A stretch of 64,000 bases of DNA from Pseudanabaena cinerea FACHB-1277. GTDB taxonomy: Bacteria; Cyanobacteriota; Cyanobacteriia; Pseudanabaenales; Pseudanabaenaceae. A program made the translations under genes and the position numbers. A model generated the notes under the pieces. The model saw only the letters and a program-made list of their open reading frames with translations, was not told the DNA's origin and did not search any database. The DNA is taken from the NCBI RefSeq assembly GCF_014696345.1, contig NZ_JACJPY010000007.1, positions 48,423 to 112,422 on the forward strand. The letters are read 5' to 3'. Of this stretch, positions 37,626 to 47,320 are shown piece after piece (positions within the stretch are counted from its first letter, which is position 1; every line of letters begins with the position of its first letter).

Positions 37626-39629
37626 GTGAATCTATGGATTGAAGGTGGGAGTGGCAATGGCAAAAGAGAACGCATGATCCAACAGTTCGGCATATGGGCA
37701 GAACAGGACTTTTGTCATCGCGCTAATCCCCAAGCTGCTTCTCAAAAAGTATTATTATTGGCGATCGACTCCGAGCAACGGCGCAATTTTAGCGATCACC
37801 TACTGCTCTTTACCCATGGACGTTATCCTATTACTGCCTCGACCCCTCTCAGCTTTTTGCAGAATGAAGTGCGTCTCTATTGGACATTTTTAGTCAGGGA
37901 ATTGGGCATTAAGGCGCAGTTTCCTCTAGTGTTGCGGGTAGAAAATGAACAGGAACTAGCCGCCCAATGTTGGCAACAGCGCCTTGATGGGCATCTGGAA
38001 ATGGAAGGGGTTGGTCGCGATCGCTTAGTACGACGGATGTTAGATCTATTGCTATTGGCAGCCTATGGCGGTTATGCCATTGAGTCAATTCCTGAAATGC
38101 TTGCTAAGGGCATCGACAGCACCCAAGCACCGCTCTGGCTAGAGATGGGGGCGGCATTGCAAGAATGGCGTAAATATTGTTGGGAGGCAGGTCTGCTGAC
38201 CTATGGCATTGTCGCTGATTTGTTTGTGCAGTATCTCCTACCTAATCCTCGCTATCAAGAACAACTAAGGCGGCGCTTTGCCTATGTGATGATCGATCGC
38301 GCCGATGAAATGCCTGCGATCATCGCCGATTTATGTAGATTTCTGCTCGATCAGGGGGCTGAAGGAGTTTTCTCATTTAATCGCAATGGTTCAGCCAGAT
38401 TAGGATTAGGAGCCGATCCTGACTATTGGCAACAGGACATAAAACCCAAGTGTGAGGTTCTCCATCAACCGTCAGCAACGGTAGTCCTTGGCTCTCAGAT
38501 TACAGATCCATGCCTTGACCTGCTCAACAATCCTACAAGCTATAACTTTGCCGAACCCTACGACCAACTCCATAGCATCGATTCCATTTCTCGCGCTAAG
38601 TTATTTCGCAATGTAGCTGAAGTGATCGCCGCCGCCATTGAGTCAGGAACAGTCAAGGCAAATGAAATCGCCATCATTGCTCCTGGATTGGACAATATTG
38701 CCAAATATGCGATCGTCGAAATCCTCCACAAGAAAAATATTAATGTCTTCCCTCTCAACGATCAGCGTCCCCTTTCGCAATCGGCACAGGTGCGATCGCT
38801 GCTGACCCTGATGCTCTTGGGCTATCCCAAACTAGGACATCTGCTCAGTCGCGACCATGTTGCCGAAATGCTCGTGGTTCTTACGGAGGCGATCGATCCT
38901 GTCCGTGCAGGGATGTTAGCCGATTCCTGCTTTGCCCCACACCCTGAAATGCCCCAATTGCTTGCCGCCGATACCTTTGCCCAATGGAATCGCCTTGGTT
39001 ATAGAGCCACCAAAGCCTATGAACAATTGCGTCAATGGCGATCAGAACAATCACCGCAACAGACTACACCACTTCTATTTTTAGATCGTGCAATCCAAAA
39101 ATTTTTCAAGCCCCGCAAACTTAATTATGAACAGACTGCCACATTGCAAAAGTTAATTGAAACCGCGCAACACCATTGGCAACTAGGGCAGCGTCTTGGG
39201 GATCAAGAGCCAGTAATTCTCGAAAAATTTATTCAACTCATCCGCCAAGGCATTGCCACCGCCGATCCCTATGCGCCTAATCTGCCCGATGATGGCATTA
39301 TCTTGGCTACGATCTTTCAATATCGCTCAGCAAGGCGATCGCACCGTTGGCAATTTTGGCTAGATGCGAGTTCAGAACTATGGTTACAGGGTGGTGCGGC
39401 AGCGCTGTTTGCTGCACCAATCTTTCTTAAAGGTTGGCATGGTGAGCAATGGACAATGACAGATCAACAAAATACAGATATGCAGCGTCTGCAAAGATTG
39501 ATTGCCGATTTGCTAGACCGTGCAGGCGATCGGCTCTATCTGTGCCACAGCGAGTTTAGCACCAATGGACAAACCCAAAATGGCATATTACTGCCCTTAA
39601 TCGAGGTCTGTAGATCCATCGGAATTTAG
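37626..39629 (+). CDS. Divergent superfamily-1 helicase/AddB-like protein (cyanobacterial recombinase-type)
   Basis: N-terminal P-loop-like GGSGNGKRERM; length and architecture resemble helicase-derived proteins. Confidence 0.5.
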   Translation: MNLWIEGGSGNGKRERMIQQFGIWAEQDFCHRANPQAASQKVLLLAIDSEQRRNFSDHLLLFTHGRYPITASTPLSFLQNEVRLYWTFLVRELGIKAQFPLVLRVENEQELAAQCWQQRLDGHLEMEGVGRDRLVRRMLDLLLLAAYGGYAIESIPEMLAKGIDSTQAPLWLEMGAALQEWRKYCWEAGLLTYGIVADLFVQYLLPNPRYQEQLRRRFAYVMIDRADEMPAIIADLCRFLLDQGAEGVFSFNRNGSARLGLGADPDYWQQDIKPKCEVLHQPSATVVLGSQITDPCLDLLNNPTSYNFAEPYDQLHSIDSISRAKLFRNVAEVIAAAIESGTVKANEIAIIAPGLDNIAKYAIVEILHKKNINVFPLNDQRPLSQSAQVRSLLTLMLLGYPKLGHLLSRDHVAEMLVVLTEAIDPVRAGMLADSCFAPHPEMPQLLAADTFAQWNRLGYRATKAYEQLRQWRSEQSPQQTTPLLFLDRAIQKFFKPRKLNYEQTATLQKLIETAQHHWQLGQRLGDQEPVILEKFIQLIRQGIATADPYAPNLPDDGIILATIFQYRSARRSHRWQFWLDASSELWLQGGAAALFAAPIFLKGWHGEQWTMTDQQNTDMQRLQRLIADLLDRAGDRLYLCHSEFSTNGQTQNGILLPLIEVCRSIGI

Positions 39630-39723
39630 GCAGAACAGAAATATGTTCGCCCATAGAGACACTCTCTTCTCAGGGAAGAATTAGACGCTGCGGCGACTCG
39701 CACCGCATTGAGGCTTACCGCAA

Positions 39724-41379
39724 TTACAGAGTTGCTTCTTGCTTGAGCTTTTCACGATCGCCAATCCTTTCATGGTTGGAAACATTGGGCGATTGGAGGG
39801 CAAAATGGAGCTTATTGAGAGCATTGAGATAGGCTCTTGCGGAAGCAACAATCACATCAGTATTAGCGGAATGTCCTGAAAAAGTACCGACATCGGGATG
39901 CTTGAGGCGGATCGTCACTTCACCGAGGGCATCAATGCCTGCGGTGACAGACTGCACTGAATACTCGATCAGGTTATTGGGGACATTGACGATGCGGTTA
40001 ATCGCTTTGTAAATGGCATCAACAGGCCCCGTACCAACGGAAGCATCGGTAATTTCTTGACCATTGGGCATAACCACGGTGACAGTGGCAGTAGGAATGG
40101 CGCGATCGCCACAGCTAACTTGCACATGATCGAGTTTGAAAGCTTCGGGGGCATGGCGAATTTCGTCATTGACGATCGCCTCTAAATCGCGATCGCTAAT
40201 TTCCCGTTTTTTATCGGCAACTTCCTTAAAGCGGATAAAGGCAGCATTGAGTTCCTGTTCGGATAGCTCAAAACCGAGTTCCTTTAACCTTGAACTGAGG
40301 GCATTGCGTCCAGAGAGCTTGCCAAGCACGATCAAATTATCGGTTAAGCCGATGGATTGTGCGTCCATGATCTCGTAGGTGAGGCGATTTTTGAGAACGC
40401 CATCTTGATGAATACCCGACTCATGGGCGAAGGCATTCGCACCAACGATCGCCTTATTGGGTTGTACCAACATTCCTGTGAGATTAGAGACAAGGCGCGA
40501 GGTCTTATAAATCTGCTTGGTGTCAATATTGCAGAGGGGCGCAGGAGAATCTTCGGGACGACCGAGGAAGGTGTTGAAATAGGCACGGCGCACATGGAGT
40601 GCCATCACCAATTCTTCGAGAGCGGCGTTACCTGCGCGTTCGCCAATGCCATTAATTGTGCATTCCATTTGGCGTGCGCCATTTTTGGCAGCTTCAAGGA
40701 AATTTGCCACCGCTAGACCAAGATCATTATGACCATGCACCGAAATAATGGCGCGATCAATATTCGGCACATTATCCTTAATGCCCTTGATCAAAGCGCC
40801 AAATTCCGAAGGAGTTAAGTAGCCGACGGTATCAGGAATATTAACTGTGGTTGCTCCTGCGGCGATCGCTGCCTCTAATACTTGATAGAGAAACTCTGGA
40901 TCGGAGCGTCCTGCATCTTCAGGCGAAAATTCGATGTCGTCAATTTTAGATTTAGCGTAGGCAACCATTTCAGGGACGATCGCCAAGACTTCGGCGCGGC
41001 TCTTGCGGAGCTTGTACTTCAAATGAATATCCGAAGTTGCCAAGAAAGTATGGATGCGACCCTTTGCCGCAGGTTTTACAGCTTCCGCCGCCGCATCGAT
41101 ATCGGCTTTGGTTGCCCTCGCTAAGCCGCAAATCGTCGGGCCAGACTCACTGCCAACGAGCTTGGCAATTTCTTGGACAGCATGAAAATCGCCCTTACTC
41201 GCAAAGGGAAAACCTGCCTCAATGATGTCTACACCAAGTCGAGCCAGTTGCTGCGCGATTAGCAGTTTTTGTTCCACGTTCAGTGTTGCGCCTGGGGACT
41301 GTTCACCATCGCGGAGAGTGGTATCAAAAAAGATAATGCGGTCTTGAGCAACGTGGGACTCTGGTTGTGTTGTAGACAT
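39724..41379 (-). CDS. leuA: 2-isopropylmalate synthase
   Basis: [45 protein letters not shown]...[12 protein letters not shown]...[12 protein letters not shown]. Confidence 0.97.
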   Translation of the reverse strand: MSTTQPESHVAQDRIIFFDTTLRDGEQSPGATLNVEQKLLIAQQLARLGVDIIEAGFPFASKGDFHAVQEIAKLVGSESGPTICGLARATKADIDAAAEAVKPAAKGRIHTFLATSDIHLKYKLRKSRAEVLAIVPEMVAYAKSKIDDIEFSPEDAGRSDPEFLYQVLEAAIAAGATTVNIPDTVGYLTPSEFGALIKGIKDNVPNIDRAIISVHGHNDLGLAVANFLEAAKNGARQMECTINGIGERAGNAALEELVMALHVRRAYFNTFLGRPEDSPAPLCNIDTKQIYKTSRLVSNLTGMLVQPNKAIVGANAFAHESGIHQDGVLKNRLTYEIMDAQSIGLTDNLIVLGKLSGRNALSSRLKELGFELSEQELNAAFIRFKEVADKKREISDRDLEAIVNDEIRHAPEAFKLDHVQVSCGDRAIPTATVTVVMPNGQEITDASVGTGPVDAIYKAINRIVNVPNNLIEYSVQSVTAGIDALGEVTIRLKHPDVGTFSGHSANTDVIVASARAYLNALNKLHFALQSPNVSNHERIGDREKLKQEATL

Positions 41380-41426
41380 AATGCGTTATTTCATGAATGG
41401 TTAATGTAGCAGATAGTTACTTAAAT

Positions 41427-41459
41427 AATTATGAGCGGCGCAATGCACCGCTCATAATT
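41427..41459. terminator. Hairpin upstream of leuA, between divergent genes
   Basis: aattatgagcggcgcaatgcaccgctcataatt, one mismatch. Confidence 0.45.
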
Positions 41460-41535
41460 GATATCTTAGCCTTTATTTTGAGAAATTGCTGAGTCCTAGG
41501 GCTTAAATTTTGAGGTCATTCTGATTTAATGACAA

Positions 41536-43818
41536 ATGATTACAAATCCCAAATTTATGGCATCAACGGAAATTATCGATCGCTTACGTCAAACCCTGCG
41601 CCAAGGACAACAGGCAATGGCGGATTGGGAGGGGGGCGAGTTGGCAGTGGCAGCCGTACCAGGAGCTGGTAAATCTACGGGCATGGCAGTGGCAGCCGCG
41701 ATCGCGATCGCCAAATTTCAATTGCATCGCCAACAGCAACTGGTAATCGTCACCTTGACCCGTTCGGCGGTGAGTAATATTCGCAAAAAGGTATTAGCGC
41801 ATTTAAAAGAATTGCGACTGCCCTCTAGTGCCTTCACCGTCAGCACGCTGCATAGTTTAGCCTATACGATCGCCAATAACCATCGGGAATTGTCGGGCAT
41901 CGGTGAGACTACGATTGTCTCTGAGGCACAAAAGTTACGTCTAATCCGCAGTGCTGCGAGTCTGTGGGTCAAAGAGAACCCCAAAATTTACGCCTTGCTA
42001 TTGGAGGGGCGGGGCTTTGATGGCGAAGATACGGAACGGTTGCGCCGCCAAACTGTATTGAGGACAGATATTTTGCCATCGGTGGGCAGAGAGGCGATCG
42101 CCAATGCCAAGAGTTCGGGGCTAAGTCCTGATGATTTGCGACAGGTCACAGCGTCCGATGATAGCAACATTCTCGAAATTGCCGCAGGCATCTATGAAAT
42201 CTACGGCAGATTATTAAAACAGGAGAAAGCGATCGATTATGACGACATGATTTTAGGAGCTTTAAAGGTCTTAGACAATCCAGAGGTGCGCCGCCATTGG
42301 CAAGAGAAAATTTTTGCAGTTTTTGAAGATGAGGCTCAAGATTCTTCACCATTGCAAACTAAGTTATTAGAGATTCTATCGGTTAGTCATCGACAAGGCA
42401 CTCAACAGGAAGTAAAAAATTTAATGCGAGTGGGTGATCCCAATCAAGCCATCAATTCCACATTTACCACCGCCGATCCACGCTTCTTTAACGATTTTTG
42501 CGATCGCTGTCACAAGCTAGGGCGATTACTGCCCCTCAAGGAGGCGGGACGTAGCACTCAAAATATTATGCAGGCAGCAAACTATGTCCTAAGTTGGGTA
42601 AACCATCATTACAGTAAGACTAATGAGAATAACGAGGTTAACAAGCCCTTTTACCCCCAAAAAATTCACCCTGTTCCTGAAGGTGATCCGCAAAAAAATC
42701 CCGATCCCATTGATCGAGGTATAGAAATCCATTTGGGAAATGAGATCGCCACGATTGAAGAAGAAGTGGAACTAATTGGCAAACGGATTGTGCAGTTACT
42801 ACAACAAAATCCACTATTAAGTATCGCCATTTTAGTTAGACAACATAACCAAGGTCAATTTATCAGCAAGTCCCTAGCATGGTTAACGGAAAGGCATAAT
42901 ATTAAAATCTATGATGTGGAACAAAGCGATCGCCAATCGCGAGTGCCAATGGATATGTTGGCAATTCTGCAATTTATGGAACGCCCCCACTCCCCCGACA
43001 ACCTCAAAGCGGCGCTAGAAGTGCTAAAAGGTCGCCAAAAAATCTCCTCACAACAGGATCTCAATGAGCTTGCCAGCACCCCTGAGAAGTTCCTTTATCC
43101 CACCTTGATCGATGCACCCCTTTCAGAAATTGCCCAAGAAGCCCAAGCTAAATGCGTGGGACTGCTCCGCGCCAAAATAGAACTGCCCCTCTATAACCTG
43201 ATTCCCTTTATTGCCTTCACTCTCTATGACGATGAGGCGGGGCTATTGGCAACTGCCGATAAATTGGGCGATCATCTCAATCAGCAGTTAATTGGCAATT
43301 ATTCTATGCACACAGTCATAGAATCTCTCAAAGAAATTGTGGAGTCGGAGAAGTTTGAGGCGATCGAAGGTGAGAACCATGAGGATCGCTATATTGTCAG
43401 TGGACAGGTGACTTTAATTGGGCTGCATAAAGCTAAAGGGTTAGATTGGGATGTGGTATTTATGCCCTTTCTCCATAAACGAATTTGTCCAGGGGAGCCA
43501 TATATTCCAGAGTCAAATAAATTTTTGGGAGATTTTGGCATTGCCGAAGTGACGCGGATTCAGATTGGCGCAATTATTCATCACGAACCGATCCTCGATG
43601 CTCAAAGGGCATGGCAAAAATGCACCTATGTCAAACAAGCAGAAGAGTTTCGACTGCTTTATGTGGGGATGACCCGCGCTAAACGACTGCTCTGGCTATC
43701 GGCGGCAAATTCGGCTCCCTTTGGCTGGAATACCCTTGAAAATCGCAGCGATCGCGTTGAGCCTTGTCCAGTTTTACCCGCGTTACAAAAATTAGTTGCC
43801 ACCCATCCGCGCTTCTAA
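41536..43818 (+). CDS. UvrD/Rep-family ATP-dependent helicase
   Basis: AAVPGAGKSTGM, VFEDEAQDSSPLQ, RVGDPNQAINSTFT, LIGLHKAKGLDWDVVF, RLLYVGMTRAKR. Confidence 0.93.
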   Translation: MITNPKFMASTEIIDRLRQTLRQGQQAMADWEGGELAVAAVPGAGKSTGMAVAAAIAIAKFQLHRQQQLVIVTLTRSAVSNIRKKVLAHLKELRLPSSAFTVSTLHSLAYTIANNHRELSGIGETTIVSEAQKLRLIRSAASLWVKENPKIYALLLEGRGFDGEDTERLRRQTVLRTDILPSVGREAIANAKSSGLSPDDLRQVTASDDSNILEIAAGIYEIYGRLLKQEKAIDYDDMILGALKVLDNPEVRRHWQEKIFAVFEDEAQDSSPLQTKLLEILSVSHRQGTQQEVKNLMRVGDPNQAINSTFTTADPRFFNDFCDRCHKLGRLLPLKEAGRSTQNIMQAANYVLSWVNHHYSKTNENNEVNKPFYPQKIHPVPEGDPQKNPDPIDRGIEIHLGNEIATIEEEVELIGKRIVQLLQQNPLLSIAILVRQHNQGQFISKSLAWLTERHNIKIYDVEQSDRQSRVPMDMLAILQFMERPHSPDNLKAALEVLKGRQKISSQQDLNELASTPEKFLYPTLIDAPLSEIAQEAQAKCVGLLRAKIELPLYNLIPFIAFTLYDDEAGLLATADKLGDHLNQQLIGNYSMHTVIESLKEIVESEKFEAIEGENHEDRYIVSGQVTLIGLHKAKGLDWDVVFMPFLHKRICPGEPYIPESNKFLGDFGIAEVTRIQIGAIIHHEPILDAQRAWQKCTYVKQAEEFRLLYVGMTRAKRLLWLSAANSAPFGWNTLENRSDRVEPCPVLPALQKLVATHPRF

Positions 43819-43828
43819 AGCTTTATTA

Positions 43829-43998
43829 CAATAGACTGTATGATGGTAAAACACTAAAATTTACAGGACAAAGCACATCTTGATCGTCAGCAGTAATTCT
43901 GCCAGGGGGGGGTTTAGCCATTAGCATCATTGGAAGTGCAATATAGGGTTTCTAGTTGCACCATAGGGTTTAATCTAGTTACGCCCACCACCCCCAAA
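43829..43998 (-). pseudogene. Inverted partial duplicate of the pilA 3' end
   Basis: 170 bp matching the reverse complement of 16255..16423 with about four substitutions and a 1-bp C-run expansion; contains a premature TAA. Confidence 0.93.
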
Positions 43999-44093
43999 TC
44001 GAATCACAGGGATTTTCTGATTTGGGTTTCAGCACGTAGCTTTATGCTTTGTATTAAAATCAACAGAGTATTATTGATTTAGGTAGGTGCAAA

Positions 44094-44984
44094 TTGTCAG
44101 GAACAGCTATGCGAAAAAGATCTGAGCCTTGGTTGCATCGGTGGTCGCGCCCTGCGATCACTGTTTTAACCCTATTTGGCTTTTCCCTTACCACCTATTT
44201 GACGGTCACGCATTTTTTAGGACAGAAAACGGCTCTTTGTAGCGTTGAGGGTAGCGGTTGTGACCTGGTACTGACCAGTGAATATGCCAAGATATTTGGT
44301 ATTCCCCTAACGATTTTTGGGGCTTTGGGATATCTCACCTTGGGGCTGCTGGCTGGTGTGCCTCTCTTACTAAAACGTGATGAGCCAAAGGCGCAGGCGC
44401 AACTCAAGGAACTAACCGCCTATCTGATGTTTATGTTATCTTCAGCAACCTTTGTATTTAGTGGCTATTTGATGTACTTGCTGGCATCGGGTAGCATTGG
44501 TGGACAGCCACAGGTATGCCTCTATTGCATCTCATCTGCGGTGACAATGACCACCATCTGGTTACTGACAGTATTTGGCAATCCTTGGAAGGATATTGGC
44601 AATCTGTTTTTTACAGGGGCGATCGTGGCGGTAGTGACTTTGACTGGCACTGTGGGGGTCTATGCTAGTCAAGGCAAGATCGCAGCTCAGTCTAACTCCT
44701 TTGCAGGGCGCTTAGCACAGCATTTAACAGCGACCAATGCCAAGATGTATGGTGCATATTGGTGTTCACACTGTGCGGAACAGAAGGCAATTTTTGGGGA
44801 AGCCAAAAAGTCAATTCCTTATGTAGAGTGTGATCCGAAAGGAGAAAATCCTCAAACTGCTTTATGCCAACAAAAGGGGATTACAGGATACCCCACTTGG
44901 GAAATCAAAGGGCAAATGTTATCGGGACGGCGCAGCTTAGAAGAGTTAGCCAATGCTTCGGGCTATACAGGCGATCGCAGTTAG
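44094..44984 (+). CDS. Vitamin K epoxide reductase family protein fused to a thioredoxin-like domain
   Basis: CSVEGSGCDLVLTSEYAKIFGIPLTIFGALGY; CLYCISSA; C-terminal MYGAYWCSHCAEQKAIFG. Confidence 0.93.
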   Translation: MSGTAMRKRSEPWLHRWSRPAITVLTLFGFSLTTYLTVTHFLGQKTALCSVEGSGCDLVLTSEYAKIFGIPLTIFGALGYLTLGLLAGVPLLLKRDEPKAQAQLKELTAYLMFMLSSATFVFSGYLMYLLASGSIGGQPQVCLYCISSAVTMTTIWLLTVFGNPWKDIGNLFFTGAIVAVVTLTGTVGVYASQGKIAAQSNSFAGRLAQHLTATNAKMYGAYWCSHCAEQKAIFGEAKKSIPYVECDPKGENPQTALCQQKGITGYPTWEIKGQMLSGRRSLEELANASGYTGDRS

Positions 44985-44988
44985 CCAC

Positions 44989-45021
44989 AAACCAAAAAAT
45001 GGCTATGCCATTTTTTGGTTT
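44989..45021. terminator. 15-bp hairpin with TAT loop
   Basis: aaaccaaaaaatggc-tat-gccattttttggttt just after the VKOR stop. Confidence 0.8.
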
Positions 45022-45125
45022 TACCAAACCCTAGGGCAGAAATTATGAGGAGTAGCCATTTCAAAGGTATCATAGGAATTCAAGATGTTTTTATTCAATT
45101 TTACGGGATTTAATTTTATTGGATT

Positions 45126-45977
45126 TTATAGCCCCCAATACTTGATCCTATTTTGAAGCCAGCCATTTTTGCGCCACTTTTCGACAATGGCAAATACTGC
45201 CTCCCGCAATTCTAAATGCTGCAAACCTCTCGGCAAAGCGATCGCTAGGCTATGCAACGCTAGGGGTTGACCAGTAATCTGGTAATCAGGATTATCCAGC
45301 AACCATTGCGTCAAGCTACTGCGATCGCCCACAAAAGCTTGAACTGTTCCCTTCTTTAGAGCCGCTAAACCCGCTTGGTATGAATCAGCACCGACAATGA
45401 TCGCCCGTGGCAGTTTCCATTGGATCGCGGCGATCGCAGTAGAGTTTTTGAGAACAGCAATATTAGCCTGTTGAAGTTCACTGATGGAAATATGGCGCGG
45501 CGCAATCAGAACGGTGCTATCGGTGTAGTAGGGTAGTGAAAAATCCACTAGGCGAGATCGGTTAGTGGTTACTGTAATTTGGGCGATCGCTAGGTCAATT
45601 TGATTGCTTTGTAATACGGATAGGCGATCGCGATTGGTGACAGGCAGAAGCTCTAAGCCTAAATTTAATTCCTTGGCTAACTCGCGGGCGATGTCTATTT
45701 CTAAGCCCATTAATTTACTAGCCATATTTTGTTGGCGATCGCGAAATCCTAGGGGAGGCAGGTTATCCTTGACCCCGATGATCAATTTGCCATGTTTACG
45801 AATCCTTTGCATAGAGCTAGTTTGCCCTTTCGCCGATTGGATTTGCGAGTTGAGATCCACCAAGTCGGCGGCGATCGCAAGATTAACAGCCCCGTCTAAG
45901 CTGGGAATACATATTCCCATAGCACTAGCCATGATGAGCATATTTACACTGAGTCTTTGCATAACCGAATTGATCAT
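45126..45977 (-). CDS. Transporter substrate-binding domain protein (amino-acid type, SBP family 3)
   Basis: KLIIGVKDNLPPLGFRDRQ...MGLEIDIARELAKELNLGLELLPVTNRDRL; start chosen at 45977. Confidence 0.82.
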   Translation of the reverse strand: MINSVMQRLSVNMLIMASAMGICIPSLDGAVNLAIAADLVDLNSQIQSAKGQTSSMQRIRKHGKLIIGVKDNLPPLGFRDRQQNMASKLMGLEIDIARELAKELNLGLELLPVTNRDRLSVLQSNQIDLAIAQITVTTNRSRLVDFSLPYYTDSTVLIAPRHISISELQQANIAVLKNSTAIAAIQWKLPRAIIVGADSYQAGLAALKKGTVQAFVGDRSSLTQWLLDNPDYQITGQPLALHSLAIALPRGLQHLELREAVFAIVEKWRKNGWLQNRIKYWGL

Positions 45978-46693
45978 GGAACCAAGCTTATCTCTAATTC
46001 TTGCTTTGCAGCCTGAGCATCCCCAATATATCGCGTCATTGTCTTGCAATACTTCGGACATAAAAAAAGGGGAACAAAAAAGCTATTCATCGGATAACTA
46101 TAGTAAGGATCATTCCAAGCAAATTCACCTGTTGTTGGATCAACGCCTGTTTTAGAAAAAACAGTGCTGCGATGCGATCCAGGATTCCAGTAACCAGCGT
46201 TTGTCGTTACTACGCTTTTAGCTTTGACATTAGAATAAACACCTAAAGCTGCTGCCGCCGAGTCATTGTTATCAGCAAAGCGAATAGCAAACAAATTCGA
46301 TGAGTTGCTAGCGCTTATAAAGTTGCTATTGCCAAAGTCAAAGAAATAATCACCGTAGCCAATATTTTGACTGGGGACACGAAATCCCCCGTAAGTGAGT
46401 CCTGTATTCAATCCTGAAATTGGTAGATTACCCGTAATGCCTACCCATACATAATCGTTGTCTACTTTAACGGCAGTTCCACCAATGTCATAGATACCAG
46501 TGTTGTTAACATCAAGACTGTCTCCAATGCGGTCAGCAGCATAATTCCAGTTGTTGTAGAGGTTGCCAGCTATTGCAGTTTCAGTTTTTAGAAGGGGAGA
46601 TATAATTGAGAACAGTGATGCAGGAAGCAATAGAACAAATAAATTAACTACTTTAAACTGCGAAATTTTGTCTTGTTGCATGGGATACCTCAT
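45974..46693 (-). CDS. XDD3-family exosortase-dependent surface protein-like, apparently C-terminally truncated
   Basis: Signal peptide then GNLYNNWNYAADRIGDSLDVNNTGIYDIGGTAVKV...VWVGITGNLPI...SNSSNLFAIRFADNNDS; no C-terminal sorting motif. Confidence 0.65.
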   Translation of the reverse strand: MRYPMQQDKISQFKVVNLFVLLLPASLFSIISPLLKTETAIAGNLYNNWNYAADRIGDSLDVNNTGIYDIGGTAVKVDNDYVWVGITGNLPISGLNTGLTYGGFRVPSQNIGYGDYFFDFGNSNFISASNSSNLFAIRFADNNDSAAAALGVYSNVKAKSVVTTNAGYWNPGSHRSTVFSKTGVDPTTGEFAWNDPYYSYPMNSFFVPLFLCPKYCKTMTRYIGDAQAAKQELEISLVP

Positions 46694-46881
46694 TGATTTA
46701 GTTGTGGTAAGTCTCGGAAATTAGTAAGACCTTAATAAAAACATCTAGCCAGATTAATTTAAACCCATAGATTCCCTTGATTTGCCCTGTGTTTGCCCTG
46801 AGCTAAACCGTAGAATAGCGATCGCAGCCCGAAAAAATACCCTATAATGCCAATAAGCAAATTAACAAACACTTTAAAGCT

Positions 46882-47214
46882 GTGAGACTTTCGGGCGAAG
46901 CCAACACTATTACGGCATCGGTTTTACGCTGTGATGAGGTCATTCATACCTTGCGCCAACAGCGTGAGGCGATTTGTGTTTTTCATGTTGCATCGCTGTT
47001 TTTGTTTGGATCGGTGGCACGAGATCAGGCTAAGGCTAGTAGTGATGTTGATTTATTAGTTGAGTTTTCGCAGCCTGTGGGTTTGTTTACGTTGGCTCGA
47101 TTGCAAATTTATCTTGAAAAATTATTGGGTTGTGCGATCGATTTGGGTACGCCTGACTCACTCAAGCCCTATATACAGGATTTAGTAATAGAGAGGGCAA
47201 AGCGCGTTTTATAG
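46882..47214 (+). CDS. MNT-type minimal nucleotidyltransferase (antitoxin of HEPN/MNT module)
   Basis: VASLFLFGSVARDQAKASSDVDLLVEF. Confidence 0.87.
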   Translation: MRLSGEANTITASVLRCDEVIHTLRQQREAICVFHVASLFLFGSVARDQAKASSDVDLLVEFSQPVGLFTLARLQIYLEKLLGCAIDLGTPDSLKPYIQDLVIERAKRVL

Positions 47215-47218
47215 ATCT

Positions 47219-47305
47219 TTACGGCAACGATTACAGGAAATAATTATCACTGAAGATTTGCCACCATTGATCGTGTGGGTTCAAGAATTGATTGAAAATG
47301 TTTAA
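47219..47305 (+). pseudogene. C-terminal remnant of HEPN-type toxin (DUF86-like)
   Basis: Reads LRQRLQEIIITEDLPPLIVWVQELIENV* directly after the MNT gene, with no start. Confidence 0.6.
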
Positions 47306-47320
47306 ACAGGGATTGCTATT

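Noticed and set aside
45604-46155. 183-aa plus-strand ORF
   Set aside because: Antisense across the substrate-binding and XDD3-like genes; composition not protein-like.
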